A DNA stretch of 40,358 nt from Caldalkalibacillus thermarum (lineage in GTDB: Bacteria; Bacillota; Bacilli; Caldalkalibacillales; Caldalkalibacillaceae): assembly GCF_014644735.1 (NCBI RefSeq), contig NZ_BMKZ01000032.1, positions 1-40,358 on the forward strand, given 5' to 3'. Below are positions 28,106 to 36,283 of this stretch, one piece after another (positions within the stretch are counted from its first letter, which is position 1; each line of letters begins with the position of its first letter). Under the pieces are notes generated by a model. The model saw nothing but the letters and a program-made list of their open reading frames with translations. It did not search any database and had not been told where the DNA came from. Made by a program: the position numbers and the translations under genes.

Positions 28106-28786
28106 CTAGAGGATGATTTTGACGTATTCATTTCCCGTTAAGCCAAAGGCATTGGCATCATCTGTATCAATATGCATATCTAAAGCATAATCGTCTCTCA
28201 CCCGTATCGTGACTTGATTCATGATTCCGCCTTTTTCACCTTCTACCAATACCGAGACCTTTTGGCTGTTATACACCCCGTACGCTTGGGCATCTTGCGG
28301 CGTCATATGGATGTGGCGATCAGCAATAATGCACCCTTCCTTTAGACGCACGGTACCCTTGGGACCGATAATCACAATGGGAGCCGATCCTTTTAGATCT
28401 CCGGAGTGTCTGACTGGCGGAGAAATCCCCAGTACCCTGGCATCACTGCGGGCCACTTCTACTTGGGTTTGTTTTCGCAGGGGCCCTAATACTCTGACAT
28501 TGCTGATTTTTCCTCCCGGACCCATAAGGGTGACTGTTTCCTGGCAGGCATATTGACCGGGTTGGGAAATATCCCGGTCTTTCGTCAGTTGGTATCCCTT
28601 GCCAAATAATATGTCCACATGCTCTTGTTGCAGATGAACATGCCTGGCTGAAACACTGACCGGTACATACGGTGCCAATTGTTTGCCTTGTAACGCTGTA
28701 TCTTGCAACATATGATGATGTTTGAGTTCTGCTATCACCAGTTTCGTGATCTCTTCCACAAGCGCTTCACGGTTCACCTTGTTCAC
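28106..28786 (-). CDS. pduL: PduL-type phosphate acyltransferase
   Basis: Converts acyl-CoA and phosphate to acyl-phosphate and free CoA inside metabolosomes, recycling CoA within the shell. The 226 residues contain the two PduL domains with zinc-ligand motifs SARHVHL and DRHIHM. An N-terminal amphipathic helix (REALVEEITKLVIAELKHH, about residues 6-24) is the usual PduL encapsulation peptide. The start is GTG 28786; GTG 28777 is an alternative. It lies between the shell genes and the vertex gene. Confidence 0.93.
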   Translation of the reverse strand: MNKVNREALVEEITKLVIAELKHHHMLQDTALQGKQLAPYVPVSVSARHVHLQQEHVDILFGKGYQLTKDRDISQPGQYACQETVTLMGPGGKISNVRVLGPLRKQTQVEVARSDARVLGISPPVRHSGDLKGSAPIVIIGPKGTVRLKEGCIIADRHIHMTPQDAQAYGVYNSQKVSVLVEGEKGGIMNQVTIRVRDDYALDMHIDTDDANAFGLTGNEYVKIIL

Positions 28787-28799
28787 TTTGCATCACCGC

Positions 28800-29075
28800 T
28801 TATTTTAAGATGGGTAATATTTTCTCCACATCGGCATGGGGGCGTGGTATCACGTGAACCGCAACAAGCTCCCCGATTCTTTGGGCAGCTTCAGCGCCTA
28901 CTTCTGTGGCAGCTTTGACCGCACCAACTTCCCCGCGCACAATGACCGATACAAGACCAGAACCGATTTTTTCACTGCCAACAATCTCCACATTGGCGGC
29001 TTTCAACATGGCATCAGCTGCTTCGATCGCTGCTGTTAATCCTCTCGTCTCAATAATACCCAGTGATCCACTCAT
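28800..29075 (-). CDS. BMC-H shell protein (canonical, copy A)
   Basis: A 91-residue single-BMC-domain protein forming hexameric shell tiles. It has the conserved LGIIETRG start, the EKIGSGLV pore loop (GSG at the six-fold pore) and HVIPRPH near the end. It is about 84% identical to the neighbouring copy B. ATG 29075 fits GAGGAGG better than the ATG at 29081. Confidence 0.95.
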   Translation of the reverse strand: MSGSLGIIETRGLTAAIEAADAMLKAANVEIVGSEKIGSGLVSVIVRGEVGAVKAATEVGAEAAQRIGELVAVHVIPRPHADVEKILPILK

Positions 29076-29145
29076 GTTCATTGCCTCCTCATCAACTTTC
29101 CTTATAAACTTAATGCTTAGAAAATTAGAAAGGTGGTGTTTTCAC

Positions 29146-29433
29146 TTAAACTGCATCATCTTTCACAGTTGGCAATAATTTTTGGATATCTCCATGGGGT
29201 CTCGGAATGACATGGACAGCGATAACTTCCCCTACCCGGCCTGCTGCCTCTGCCCCTACTTCAGTGGCCGCTTTAACCGCACCCACATCCCCTTTGACAA
29301 TCACTGACACCAGCCCGGAGCCAATCTTCTCACTCCCGACAATTTCCACGTTGGCGGCTTTCAGCATGGCATCAGCCGCCTCAATGGCTGCCGTAAATCC
29401 TCTTGTTTCAATGAATCCTAATGATTCGTTCAT
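29146..29433 (-). CDS. BMC-H shell protein (canonical, copy B)
   Basis: A 95-residue hexamer-forming shell protein with the same SEKIGSGLV pore loop and [10 protein letters not shown]-terminal region as copy A. About 14 substitutions over 87 aligned residues indicate a recent tandem duplication. GGAGG lies just upstream of its ATG. Confidence 0.95.
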   Translation of the reverse strand: MNESLGFIETRGFTAAIEAADAMLKAANVEIVGSEKIGSGLVSVIVKGDVGAVKAATEVGAEAAGRVGEVIAVHVIPRPHGDIQKLLPTVKDDAV

Positions 29434-29435
29434 GG

Positions 29436-29789
29436 TCAGTCCTCCTTCACTTGTTTGGCTTGTGATTCTATTGCAGTTGAAAGTTGACCCTTAACTTGTT
29501 CTTGTTGCGCCGGAGGGATAAATTTTAATATTTCAGGATGGGGATTTGTAATGACCAGCGCCATTTTTAACGCATTGCCTAGTCTTTGACCCAGTTGTTG
29601 AGCTGCTTCCACGGCTCTGGTGACATCTGCAATCCCGCCGCCAACGATAACGGTGACGAGTCCACCTCCTAAATATCGCTCACTGGCTAAAAAGTCCACA
29701 TTTGCTGTTTTACACATATGGTCTAACAGTTCCACTGCGCATGTGAAATATTGGGTTTCGATCACCCCCAGAGCTTCATACTTTCTCAT
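29436..29789 (-). CDS. BMC-H shell protein with C-terminal extension
   Basis: A 117-residue divergent single BMC domain: [19 protein letters not shown], a pore loop reading YLGGGLV instead of IGSG, and a charged Gln/Lys-rich C-terminal tail of about 25 residues (from [10 protein letters not shown]). It overlaps the previous gene by 14 bases. The altered pore and tail suggest a specialised tile with a different permeability or partner. Confidence 0.88.
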   Translation of the reverse strand: MRKYEALGVIETQYFTCAVELLDHMCKTANVDFLASERYLGGGLVTVIVGGGIADVTRAVEAAQQLGQRLGNALKMALVITNPHPEILKFIPPAQQEQVKGQLSTAIESQAKQVKED

Positions 29790-30078
29790 GCGTTTCCACC
29801 TTTTCTACAGGCGTAATAAGCGGTTCCAAGCCCTGGTAAGGTCTGGGAATGGTACGTACAGCCACAACTTCACCAAAATATTGCGCCACTTCGGCTCCCC
29901 GTTCTAAAGCCGCTTGTACAGAGGCAAGGTCACCTGTGATCATAATGGCGATCCATCCTGAGCCCACTTGTTCCACGTGATGCACATTCACAAAGGCTGA
30001 CTTAACCATAGCATCCATGCACGCTGTCGCTGTGACCAATCCTTCGACCTCAATGATGCCTAATGATAGATTCACCAT
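29776..30078 (-). CDS. BMC-H shell protein (VGSG pore)
   Basis: A 100-residue BMC-domain protein with LGIIEVEGLVTATACMDAM, pore loop QVGSGWIAIMI and the PRPYQGLEPLI C-terminal segment. The Trp next to the pore motif differs from copies A and B. ATG 30078 has GAGGAG five bases upstream. Confidence 0.92.
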   Translation of the reverse strand: MVNLSLGIIEVEGLVTATACMDAMVKSAFVNVHHVEQVGSGWIAIMITGDLASVQAALERGAEVAQYFGEVVAVRTIPRPYQGLEPLITPVEKVETHEKV

Positions 30079-30098
30079 CCCCACTCCTCACAAGCCCG

Positions 30099-30419
30099 TT
30101 ATTTGACGTTGACCTTCCCAATGGGTAGCAACTTTTGAAAATCTTCCATTGCTGAAGGAATCAGATGGGTGAGTATATCGTTTTCGGCAATGTAATGGCT
30201 TGCCTCTTGTCTGGCCACTTCCAGTGCTGTTTGCACCTCATCCACCTTTCCGCTGAATTTGACTTGTACAACAACGGGGATCGGGGCGCGATCACCTAAT
30301 GCTGGATTGTTGCAATCAATCCCTTCAATGGTGATGTCAGCTGCTTTACAAGCTTTATCCATCACAGCCAGCGCCACACTAAAACCTTGTACTTCCAAAA
30401 ATCCTATCGCTTTGTTCAT
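30099..30419 (-). CDS. BMC-domain shell protein with altered pore loop
   Basis: A 106-residue single BMC domain (IGFLEVQGFSVALAVMDKACKAADI) whose pore region carries an insertion, DCNNPALGDRAPIP, in place of the short GSG loop, followed by VVVQVKFSGKVDEV. It is the first shell gene, just after the aldehyde dehydrogenase. It could be a hexamer with an unusual or metal/cofactor-lined pore, or a non-pore tile; no tandem-domain (BMC-T) protein is present to serve as the gated conduit. Confidence 0.85.
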   Translation of the reverse strand: MNKAIGFLEVQGFSVALAVMDKACKAADITIEGIDCNNPALGDRAPIPVVVQVKFSGKVDEVQTALEVARQEASHYIAENDILTHLIPSAMEDFQKLLPIGKVNVK

Positions 30420-30429
30420 TGCTTTCCCC

Positions 30430-32013
30430 CTATCCTATGATGCGGAATCCACCTTCAGCAAGCACACACCTTCTTTCCCTGGTGAAGGTTTTGGCAGAGG
30501 TAACGCCTTCACCAGTCGGTCCGGCAATGGTCATGGTGGTATGTCCTTCACCACCATAACCGACGCCAGCTAAAGATGAAGCATTTTTGACAAACAGGGT
30601 CGTTTGGATGGCTCTGGCAAACTTCGTGAGATGATCCACATTTTTGGAATGCATAATCGCTGTATGCCGGTTTCCATGCTCTGCCATGACAGCCTTCTCG
30701 ATGGCTTCATCCAACGTTTTGACCCGGACAATCGGGAGTACAGGCATCATTTGCTCCAATTGTACAAAAGGATGGTCAAACTCAACGTCGCAAATGAGCA
30801 GTTTGACTTCTGTCGGGGGTTGAACACCGATGTGTTCCAGAAATAAACGGGCATCTTGGCCAATCCAGTCCTTAGAAACCTGGTAATGTCGTTGAGGATT
30901 GAAACCGCAACCCCTGTTCTGTTCGTTCCCCTGTTCTTCAAGGGCAAAAGCCATGACTTGTTCCACTTCATGCTGTCCGAGCATGTAAGCGCCATGATTG
31001 AGCATGTGGAAAATGAGGTCATCGGCCACCGACTCCAGAACAAACACTTCTTTTTCAGCTATACACAACAGATTGTTATCGAAAGCGGCACCTTCAATAA
31101 TCGACCGGGCCGCATGTTCAAGATCGGCCGTATCATCCACAATCACCGGCGGATTGCCTGCCCCTGCCCCAATCGCTTTTTTCCCCGATTTTAACAATGT
31201 TTGCACCAGTCCTGGTCCGCCTGTACCGACCAGCAATTTGACTTTTGGGCTGTCAATTAGGGTTTGCAGCGTATCTAAAGTTGGCTCCTTCACCATCGTG
31301 ACCAGATGGTGAGGACCGCCAGCTTCCGTAATGGCCTTATTGATCAACTGTACGGCATAAGCGCAAGACCGTTTGGATGAGGGATGCACGTTAAAGACAA
31401 CAGCATTCCCCGCAGCCAGCATACCAATGGCATTATTGATGATGGTTTCGGTTGGATTGGTGACGGGGGTTACCGCTCCAATTAATCCATAAGGCGCCCG
31501 CTCCACAATGGTTAATCCGTTATCACCGGAAAAAGCCTCTGTCTTTAAATCTTCCGTCCCCGGGGTTTTCAAAGCGGCCAGTTCATGTTTGGCTACTTTA
31601 TCTTCATATCTGCCAATCTTCGTTTCTTCGTACACTTTTCTTGCTAATACTTCTTTTTCCCTTACAACTGCTTCACGGATAGCTGTGATAATTTTTTCCC
31701 GATCTTTGAGCTGAAAATGTTTAACGAACTCCATCTGCGCCCGGTAACTAGCTTCAATGGCATCTTCCATATGATTGAAAACACCCCATTTTTCCTCCGC
31801 TCCGCCTAAATTGCGGTTTCTGTTGGGGCTCTTTACGGTTTCCTGTTGAGAAACAGGCACCTGTTTGAATTGGACTGGCTTGATGCCTTCACCAGAGGCA
31901 ACAGACCCAGCTGAAACAGACGGAGAAGCAGAAGCACTTTTTCCCAGCGCCGATTCCACGTTATGCAACACGGACTGCACAATTATTTCAATATCCTTTT
32001 CCGTCATGTTCAT
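30430..32013 (-). CDS. CoA-acylating aldehyde dehydrogenase (PduP/EutE-like)
   Basis: Oxidises an aldehyde to its acyl-CoA with NAD inside the microcompartment. The 527 residues include an N-terminal encapsulation helix (EKDIEIIVQSVLHNVESAL), a poorly conserved linker to about residue 75, then the dehydrogenase domain with the nucleotide-site segment VTNPTETIINNAIGML, the glycine run GAGAGNPPVIVDD and catalytic Cys317 in NNLLCIAEKE. It overlaps the aldolase gene by 26 bases. The second ATG at 32007 is equally possible as start. The substrate is inferred to be acetaldehyde or methylthioacetaldehyde from the adjacent aldolase. Confidence 0.93.
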   Translation of the reverse strand: MNMTEKDIEIIVQSVLHNVESALGKSASASPSVSAGSVASGEGIKPVQFKQVPVSQQETVKSPNRNRNLGGAEEKWGVFNHMEDAIEASYRAQMEFVKHFQLKDREKIITAIREAVVREKEVLARKVYEETKIGRYEDKVAKHELAALKTPGTEDLKTEAFSGDNGLTIVERAPYGLIGAVTPVTNPTETIINNAIGMLAAGNAVVFNVHPSSKRSCAYAVQLINKAITEAGGPHHLVTMVKEPTLDTLQTLIDSPKVKLLVGTGGPGLVQTLLKSGKKAIGAGAGNPPVIVDDTADLEHAARSIIEGAAFDNNLLCIAEKEVFVLESVADDLIFHMLNHGAYMLGQHEVEQVMAFALEEQGNEQNRGCGFNPQRHYQVSKDWIGQDARLFLEHIGVQPPTEVKLLICDVEFDHPFVQLEQMMPVLPIVRVKTLDEAIEKAVMAEHGNRHTAIMHSKNVDHLTKFARAIQTTLFVKNASSLAGVGYGGEGHTTMTIAGPTGEGVTSAKTFTRERRCVLAEGGFRIIG

Positions 32014-32857
32014 CCCCAGGCATATCCCCCTTTCTGGTCAAATACGTTTTCAGTATTTTTTCTGTCACTTTTTTGACAATGGTTTCAATCCATTCTTCTT
32101 TACTGGCCAGTGTTGAAGGTGTGGACGGGCCTTGCTCATCATGTGCATAAGGCCTTTCCTTTGCGGGAGGGTTACAGGGCGGGACGCCGCCCGTTTTGAT
32201 GCCCAATCTTTCCCTAATGTTGATCAGATCTGAAATTTGCGAACAATTCAGTTCATTGGCTCTGTTGATGATATTGTTGGAATACATGAGCATCAGCGCG
32301 TAATGTTCCAGCGACTCCATCCGGTAGTAAGCCTCAAAAATATCCCTTCCCCATGTTAAGGCGCCATGGTTGGCCAGGAGAACCGCATTGTATTCCTTAC
32401 AATATGGTGCAATGGACTCAGGCACTTCTTCTGTTCCTGGTGTTGCGTATGACGCCACAGGCACCTTCCCTAATAACACGACGGCCTCCGGAGAAATCGG
32501 CTTTTCCAAACTCATTCCCGCTATGGCAAATGAAGTCGCCACTGGAGGATGGGCGTGTACGACGGCATTCACTTCTGGATTCTCTTGATACACTCTTAAA
32601 TGCATCTTAATTTCTGAAGAAGGTTTCATCTTGCCAGCAAGCACTTTCCCGGACAGGTCCATCTTGACCATCATGTCGGGGGTCATAAACCCTTTACTTA
32701 CCCCGGTTGGTGTCGACCAGATGGTCTCGGGGCCCACTTTGACGGAAATATTGCCGTCATTAGCGGCCACAAAGTTTTTGTTATACATCCTCTTGCCAAT
32801 CTCACAAATCAGCTTTTTGGCTTCAAAATCAGAGTAGTATTTTTTATGGTGAATCAT
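31988..32857 (-). CDS. Class II aldolase (fuculose-1-phosphate-aldolase type) with C-terminal encapsulation helix
   Basis: The likely signature enzyme of the microcompartment: cleaves a 1-phospho-ketose to DHAP and an aldehyde. The 289-residue protein has Glu82, His101, His103 (HAHPP) and His164 (NHGALTWG). These are all shifted by exactly nine from Glu73, His92, His94 and His155 of E. coli fuculose-1-phosphate aldolase. After the catalytic domain comes a Pro-rich linker (about 221-250) and an amphipathic helix (about 252-275, ending VTEKILKTYLTRK) that looks like an encapsulation peptide; ordinary family members end near residue 215-220. Start: ATG 32857 with AAGGAG ten bases upstream; 16 further open codons upstream are not conserved. 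With mtnK and mtnA nearby, 5-methylthioribulose- or 5-deoxyribulose-1-phosphate is the predicted substrate; fuculose- or rhamnulose-1-phosphate is less likely. Confidence 0.92.
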   Translation of the reverse strand: MIHHKKYYSDFEAKKLICEIGKRMYNKNFVAANDGNISVKVGPETIWSTPTGVSKGFMTPDMMVKMDLSGKVLAGKMKPSSEIKMHLRVYQENPEVNAVVHAHPPVATSFAIAGMSLEKPISPEAVVLLGKVPVASYATPGTEEVPESIAPYCKEYNAVLLANHGALTWGRDIFEAYYRMESLEHYALMLMYSNNIINRANELNCSQISDLINIRERLGIKTGGVPPCNPPAKERPYAHDEQGPSTPSTLASKEEWIETIVKKVTEKILKTYLTRKGDMPGDEHDGKGY

Positions 32858-32950
32858 AACATGACAACTCCTTAAGTATGAAACATACGTTAGGGAGTCT
32901 ATCAATTAAAGATCTGATTACGGAAAACAAATAAAACCAATAACAACCCC

Positions 32951-32964
32951 CGTAAACGTTACTT
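32951..32964 (+). promoter_or_regulatory. Candidate catabolite-responsive element (cre)
   Basis: CGTAAACGTTACTT matches the CcpA site TGWAARCGYTWNCW at 12 of 14 positions. It lies just downstream of the predicted -10 box of the BMC operon, a position where CcpA represses. Confidence 0.5.
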
Positions 32965-32966
32965 TA

Positions 32967-32995
32967 ATTTTCTTATTTCTGTTGTGTTTTGTCAA
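32967..32995 (-). promoter_or_regulatory. Promoter of the BMC operon
   Basis: A consensus -35 TTGACA (32995-32990) is followed after 17 bases by GAAAAT (32972-32967, 4 of 6 to TATAAT). The aldolase start codon is about 110 bases downstream. Confidence 0.5.
32981..32992 (+). promoter_or_regulatory. Candidate DeoR-family operator, BMC operon
   Basis: GTTGTGTTTTGT overlaps the -35 box and spacer of the BMC promoter. A near-identical 12-mer (11 of 12) lies next to the -35 box of the ABC-mtnKA promoter at 40126-40137. DeoR-type regulators often bind T/G-rich repeats, but the sequence is low-complexity. Confidence 0.35.
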
Positions 32996-33024
32996 TTTTT
33001 ATTTTGTTTCAATGGATTATTTTG

Positions 33025-33054
33025 TTGGTTTTAGTCAAAAAAATGTGGTACAAT
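33025..33054 (+). promoter_or_regulatory. Candidate promoter of the DeoR-family gene
   Basis: TTGGTT (33025-33030), 18 bases, TACAAT (33049-33054), about 35 bases upstream of the start codon at 33091; AAGGAG at 33078-33083 is the ribosome-binding site. Confidence 0.4.
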
Positions 33055-33090
33055 GCTCTCAGCATCAACTCTTGAACAAGGAGTTATCCC

Positions 33091-33852
33091 ATGTTACCCA
33101 TTGCCCGCAGGAATAAAATTAAAGAATTGATTACCGAGAAAAAGAGTGTCACAGTTACTGAATTGACCAAACTTTTTAAAGTGACAGAAGAGACCATCCG
33201 CCGGGATTTAAAGCAACTGGAAGAGGAGGGATTCCTCAATCGTACCTATGGCGGAGCATACATTTCCGAAGGCGTTCAAAACGATGTGGATATTACCTTG
33301 CGAGAACACATCCACGTTGAAGGAAAACAAAAAATCGCCTCCCAGTGCTTGCCCTTTATTCATAGCGGCGATTCCATTTTTTTAGACGCATCGACCACCT
33401 CTGTTGTGCTGGCCAGCATGCTGCAAGGCAAAAAGATTACCGTTGTGACCAACTCGATTAAAATCGTCAACACACTGGTCGACAACCCGGACATTGATCT
33501 CGTGGTCATTGGCGGCACATTAGCAAAGTCCTCGTTATCAAATGTAGGTAAAACGGCTGAATATCACTTGAATCATTATTTCTTTGACACTGCTTTCATT
33601 TCTTGCCGCTCGGTCAGCATGCAGCATGGCCTGACGGATTCAAATGAACAGCAAGCAGCCATGCGTAAACTGGCGGCAGAGCATGCTAACAACGTGTTTT
33701 TAATTGCCGATTATACGAAATTTGATAAAACATCCTTCACCAGAATTGGAGGGTTTGACCTGGTTGACACCATTGTTGTCGATCAAAAACTTTCGGCGGA
33801 GTGGCATCAATTTTTAGAAGAAAAACAAATCACTTTGATCGAATGTGATTAA
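33091..33852 (+). CDS. DeoR/GlpR-family transcriptional regulator
   Basis: A 253-residue repressor-type regulator: N-terminal winged helix (residues 1-57, with VTVTELTKLFKVTEETIRRDLKQLE) and a C-terminal sugar-phosphate-sensing DeoR domain (TLREH, DASTTSVVLA, VVTNSIKIV, ADYTKFDK). It sits between and is opposite to the BMC operon and the ABC-mtnKA operon, so it probably controls both. The likely effector is a pathway sugar phosphate, such as 5-methylthioribulose- or 5-deoxyribulose-1-phosphate; this is inference from family behaviour. Confidence 0.92.
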   Translation: MLPIARRNKIKELITEKKSVTVTELTKLFKVTEETIRRDLKQLEEEGFLNRTYGGAYISEGVQNDVDITLREHIHVEGKQKIASQCLPFIHSGDSIFLDASTTSVVLASMLQGKKITVVTNSIKIVNTLVDNPDIDLVVIGGTLAKSSLSNVGKTAEYHLNHYFFDTAFISCRSVSMQHGLTDSNEQQAAMRKLAAEHANNVFLIADYTKFDKTSFTRIGGFDLVDTIVVDQKLSAEWHQFLEEKQITLIECD

Positions 33853-33901
33853 GTCAAAAACATGATGCCTAAGTGCATCATGTACCTTCAACTGTTAACA
33901 G

Positions 33902-33942
33902 AAAACCTCCAGATGCTGCCTAGCACCGGAGGTTTTTCCTTT
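33902..33942. terminator. Bidirectional terminator between deoR-type gene and mtnA
   Basis: AAAACCTCC (33902-33910) pairs with GGAGGTTTT (33928-33936), followed by TCCTTTT on the plus strand; the A-run on the other side provides a short T-tract for the converging mtnA transcript. A second hairpin, CATGATGC/GCATCATG (33861-33882), lies just before it without a T-run. Confidence 0.8.
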
Positions 33943-33947
33943 TCTGC

Positions 33948-35012
33948 TTACTCCTTAAACATATTGGCCAGACTGTCGCGAAAGGGAGGATAAGCGATGC
34001 CCTTTTCAGTAATGATCGCTGTGATCAGTGTATGATCGGTGACATCAAAGGCAGGATTGTACGTTTTGATACCTTGGGGTGCCATTGGTTTTTCGTACCA
34101 TTTCGTTGTGATCTCTTCTGCCGGCCGCAGTTCAATGTGAATCTCATCACCTGTTTGGCAAGCCATATCAATGGTGGATAACGGTGCACAGACATAAAAG
34201 GGAATCTGGTAGTATTTGGCCAGAATGGCCACCCCTGACGTGCCAATTTTGTTGGCCGTGTCTCCATTGGCCGCAACACGGTCGCAACCGACCAGAACGG
34301 CTTGTATTTTTCCTTCTTTCATCACAATCGAAGCCATGTTATCACAAATTAATGTGACGTCCACGCCAGCTTCCCGTAATTCCCATGCTGTCAGCCTGGC
34401 CCCTTGCAGCAATGGCCGTGTTTCATCAGCATACACTTTGAAGTTATACCCTCTCTCCTGCCCCAGATATATCGGTGCTAAAGCTGTTCCATACTTTGCT
34501 GTGGCAATGGTTCCGGCATTGCAGTGGGTTAAAATGCCCCACCCCGGTTCCAGTAGGGAGAGGGCATGCTCACCAATGGACCGGCAAACCTGTTCATCTT
34601 CAGCCCGGATCTGTTCAGCCTCATCTTTTAAGGCTGTTTTGATGGCTTGAACAGGTTTGTCTTTTTCTTTCACCAAGCGCTTTTCCATACGGTCTAAAGC
34701 CCAAAATAAGTTGACAGCTGTAGGGCGGGACGAAGCCAAATACGCTTTGGCTTGTTTAAAATCAGCGTAAAGTTGTTCGTAGTTTTCAGCTGCCGACTTT
34801 TTTGCGGCTAAATATACTCCATAAGCGGCGGCGATGCCAATCGCGGGTGCTCCGCGAACTTTTAAGTGATAGATCGCCTCCCAAATCTCTTCCATTTCTT
34901 TCAATTCCACAAAAACTTTTTCATTGGGCAGCAATGTCTGATCCAACAGGACAAGGGCATCGTTATCATCATCAAGCCTGACAGATTGAATGGCTTCAAG
35001 CAGATTCCCCAT
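33948..35012 (-). CDS. mtnA: S-methyl-5-thioribose-1-phosphate isomerase
   Basis: Converts 5-methylthioribose-1-phosphate to 5-methylthioribulose-1-phosphate; the family also accepts 5-deoxyribose-1-phosphate. The 354 residues include KVRGAPAIGIAAAYG, the catalytic Cys164 in THCNAGTIAT and Asp244 in GCDRVAANGDTANKIGT, corresponding to Cys160 and Asp240 of the B. subtilis enzyme with the same spacing. It is the last gene of the ABC-mtnK-mtnA operon, 12 bases after mtnK. None of the next methionine-salvage enzymes (mtnW, X, B, D) is here; the aldolase provides an alternative next step. Confidence 0.95.
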   Translation of the reverse strand: MGNLLEAIQSVRLDDDNDALVLLDQTLLPNEKVFVELKEMEEIWEAIYHLKVRGAPAIGIAAAYGVYLAAKKSAAENYEQLYADFKQAKAYLASSRPTAVNLFWALDRMEKRLVKEKDKPVQAIKTALKDEAEQIRAEDEQVCRSIGEHALSLLEPGWGILTHCNAGTIATAKYGTALAPIYLGQERGYNFKVYADETRPLLQGARLTAWELREAGVDVTLICDNMASIVMKEGKIQAVLVGCDRVAANGDTANKIGTSGVAILAKYYQIPFYVCAPLSTIDMACQTGDEIHIELRPAEEITTKWYEKPMAPQGIKTYNPAFDVTDHTLITAIITEKGIAYPPFRDSLANMFKE

Positions 35013-35024
35013 CGCTCTACCTCC

Positions 35025-36248
35025 CTAAAATTGCTGGGCAAAAGTCCGAATCACTCTGACGTAGTCGACACCGTGTTTCATGGTCTCCCTTTCCAAGATA
35101 AAGGTCTTACCAGCTGACAAACACAGTTTTTCAGCCCGTACCCTTTTGCTTTGATCTTCAATGGAGGTAATATCCTTGACATGGGCAATACCAATAATTC
35201 TGCGACACAGTTCAAGCCCTGTGACTGCCGCTGTATCTGTTAAGATAGCGTCAAGATAATATTCCCTGAAGCCCGGGTATTTGGCCACCCTTTCTGTTGC
35301 TTTTTCATCCCAAGCAGCAAGGAATTTAGTTTTAAACAAATCAATCACATCTTTGATCGTCTCTTCTAAATAAGTCATGTAATCTTTGCGCCTGCCTTCA
35401 TCGTCAATTGTAAACTTGGCATTGGCATAAGCAAAGATTAAGTTGGCAATCACATTTCCCACATCATAGCCGGCCGGCCCGTAGAAAGCAAATTCGGGGT
35501 CAATCACTTTTGTCGAATCTTCTTTGATGAAAATAGAGCCTGTATGCAGGTCGCCATGAAGCAGAGATTGGGCATTGGTCATGAACTCAAATTTAAGTTT
35601 GGCCGTTTCCAAGACCAATTGTTGGTCATTCCAGATCTCGTCCTGAACAAACTTCCTGGTTTCATCCAAGAGGTCATTGCGGGGACAATCATAAAAAGGT
35701 TCTGTATACACCAGGTCTTCAGTAATTTCGCACAGTTCAGGGTTGATAAATTTCTTGACCAGCTCTTTCTTCTCTTTATGATCCATAACAACGTCAGAGG
35801 TCAAGAGCAGTGTATTGACCATAAACGTGGTGATATGATCGGCAAACAAAGGGAACTTCTTATGTTCCATCAAAGCCGTTCTCATGATTTGATGATCTGA
35901 TAAATCCTCCATCACACAACAGTTCATGACCGGATCATATTTGTACATCTTAGGCACAAACCCTGGGGCCAGCTCGCCTTGCAGCTTTAAAATTTCACTT
36001 TCAATTCTGTTCCGGTCCGGTGACACTTTAAATTCGTCAGAAATACGGGCAACCGGACCAGCCTGCTTAATAATGATAGACTTTCCGTTTTTTTCATCCA
36101 CCACCCTAAACACATAGTTTAAGTTTCCGTCTCCTATTTCTTTGCACGTGAGTTCAGCATCATCATCAAAAATATCGAGCATGGTTCTGGCGTACTCGAC
36201 TGCATCCTCTTCGTTCATGGTAAAATAGCGGGATGTAAAGTCTTTCAT
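35025..36248 (-). CDS. mtnK: S-methyl-5-thioribose kinase
   Basis: An ATP-dependent kinase phosphorylating the anomeric C1 hydroxyl of 5-methylthioribose (and, in related organisms, 5-deoxyribose). The 407 residues show the protein-kinase-like fold with SIIIKQAGP, the catalytic loop [13 protein letters not shown] and the metal motif [14 protein letters not shown] typical of MtnK. The C-terminal region [17 protein letters not shown] is also family-specific. It is 35 bases after the permease gene and so couples import to phosphorylation. Confidence 0.95.
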   Translation of the reverse strand: MKDFTSRYFTMNEEDAVEYARTMLDIFDDDAELTCKEIGDGNLNYVFRVVDEKNGKSIIIKQAGPVARISDEFKVSPDRNRIESEILKLQGELAPGFVPKMYKYDPVMNCCVMEDLSDHQIMRTALMEHKKFPLFADHITTFMVNTLLLTSDVVMDHKEKKELVKKFINPELCEITEDLVYTEPFYDCPRNDLLDETRKFVQDEIWNDQQLVLETAKLKFEFMTNAQSLLHGDLHTGSIFIKEDSTKVIDPEFAFYGPAGYDVGNVIANLIFAYANAKFTIDDEGRRKDYMTYLEETIKDVIDLFKTKFLAAWDEKATERVAKYPGFREYYLDAILTDTAAVTGLELCRRIIGIAHVKDITSIEDQSKRVRAEKLCLSAGKTFILERETMKHGVDYVRVIRTFAQQF

Positions 36249-36283
36249 TTTGCTTCCTCCCTTGTCCGCTGTTCTCCATGGGC

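Noticed and set aside
24810-32857. Ethanolamine, propanediol, choline or glycyl-radical microcompartment.
   Set aside because: No EutBC, diol dehydratase, choline lyase or glycyl-radical enzyme and no cobalamin genes are present; the only aldehyde-producing enzyme is the aldolase.
33861-33882. CATGATGC/GCATCATG hairpin after the DeoR-family gene taken as the main terminator.
   Set aside because: It has no following T-run; the GGAGG hairpin at 33902-33936 with a T-tract is the better terminator.
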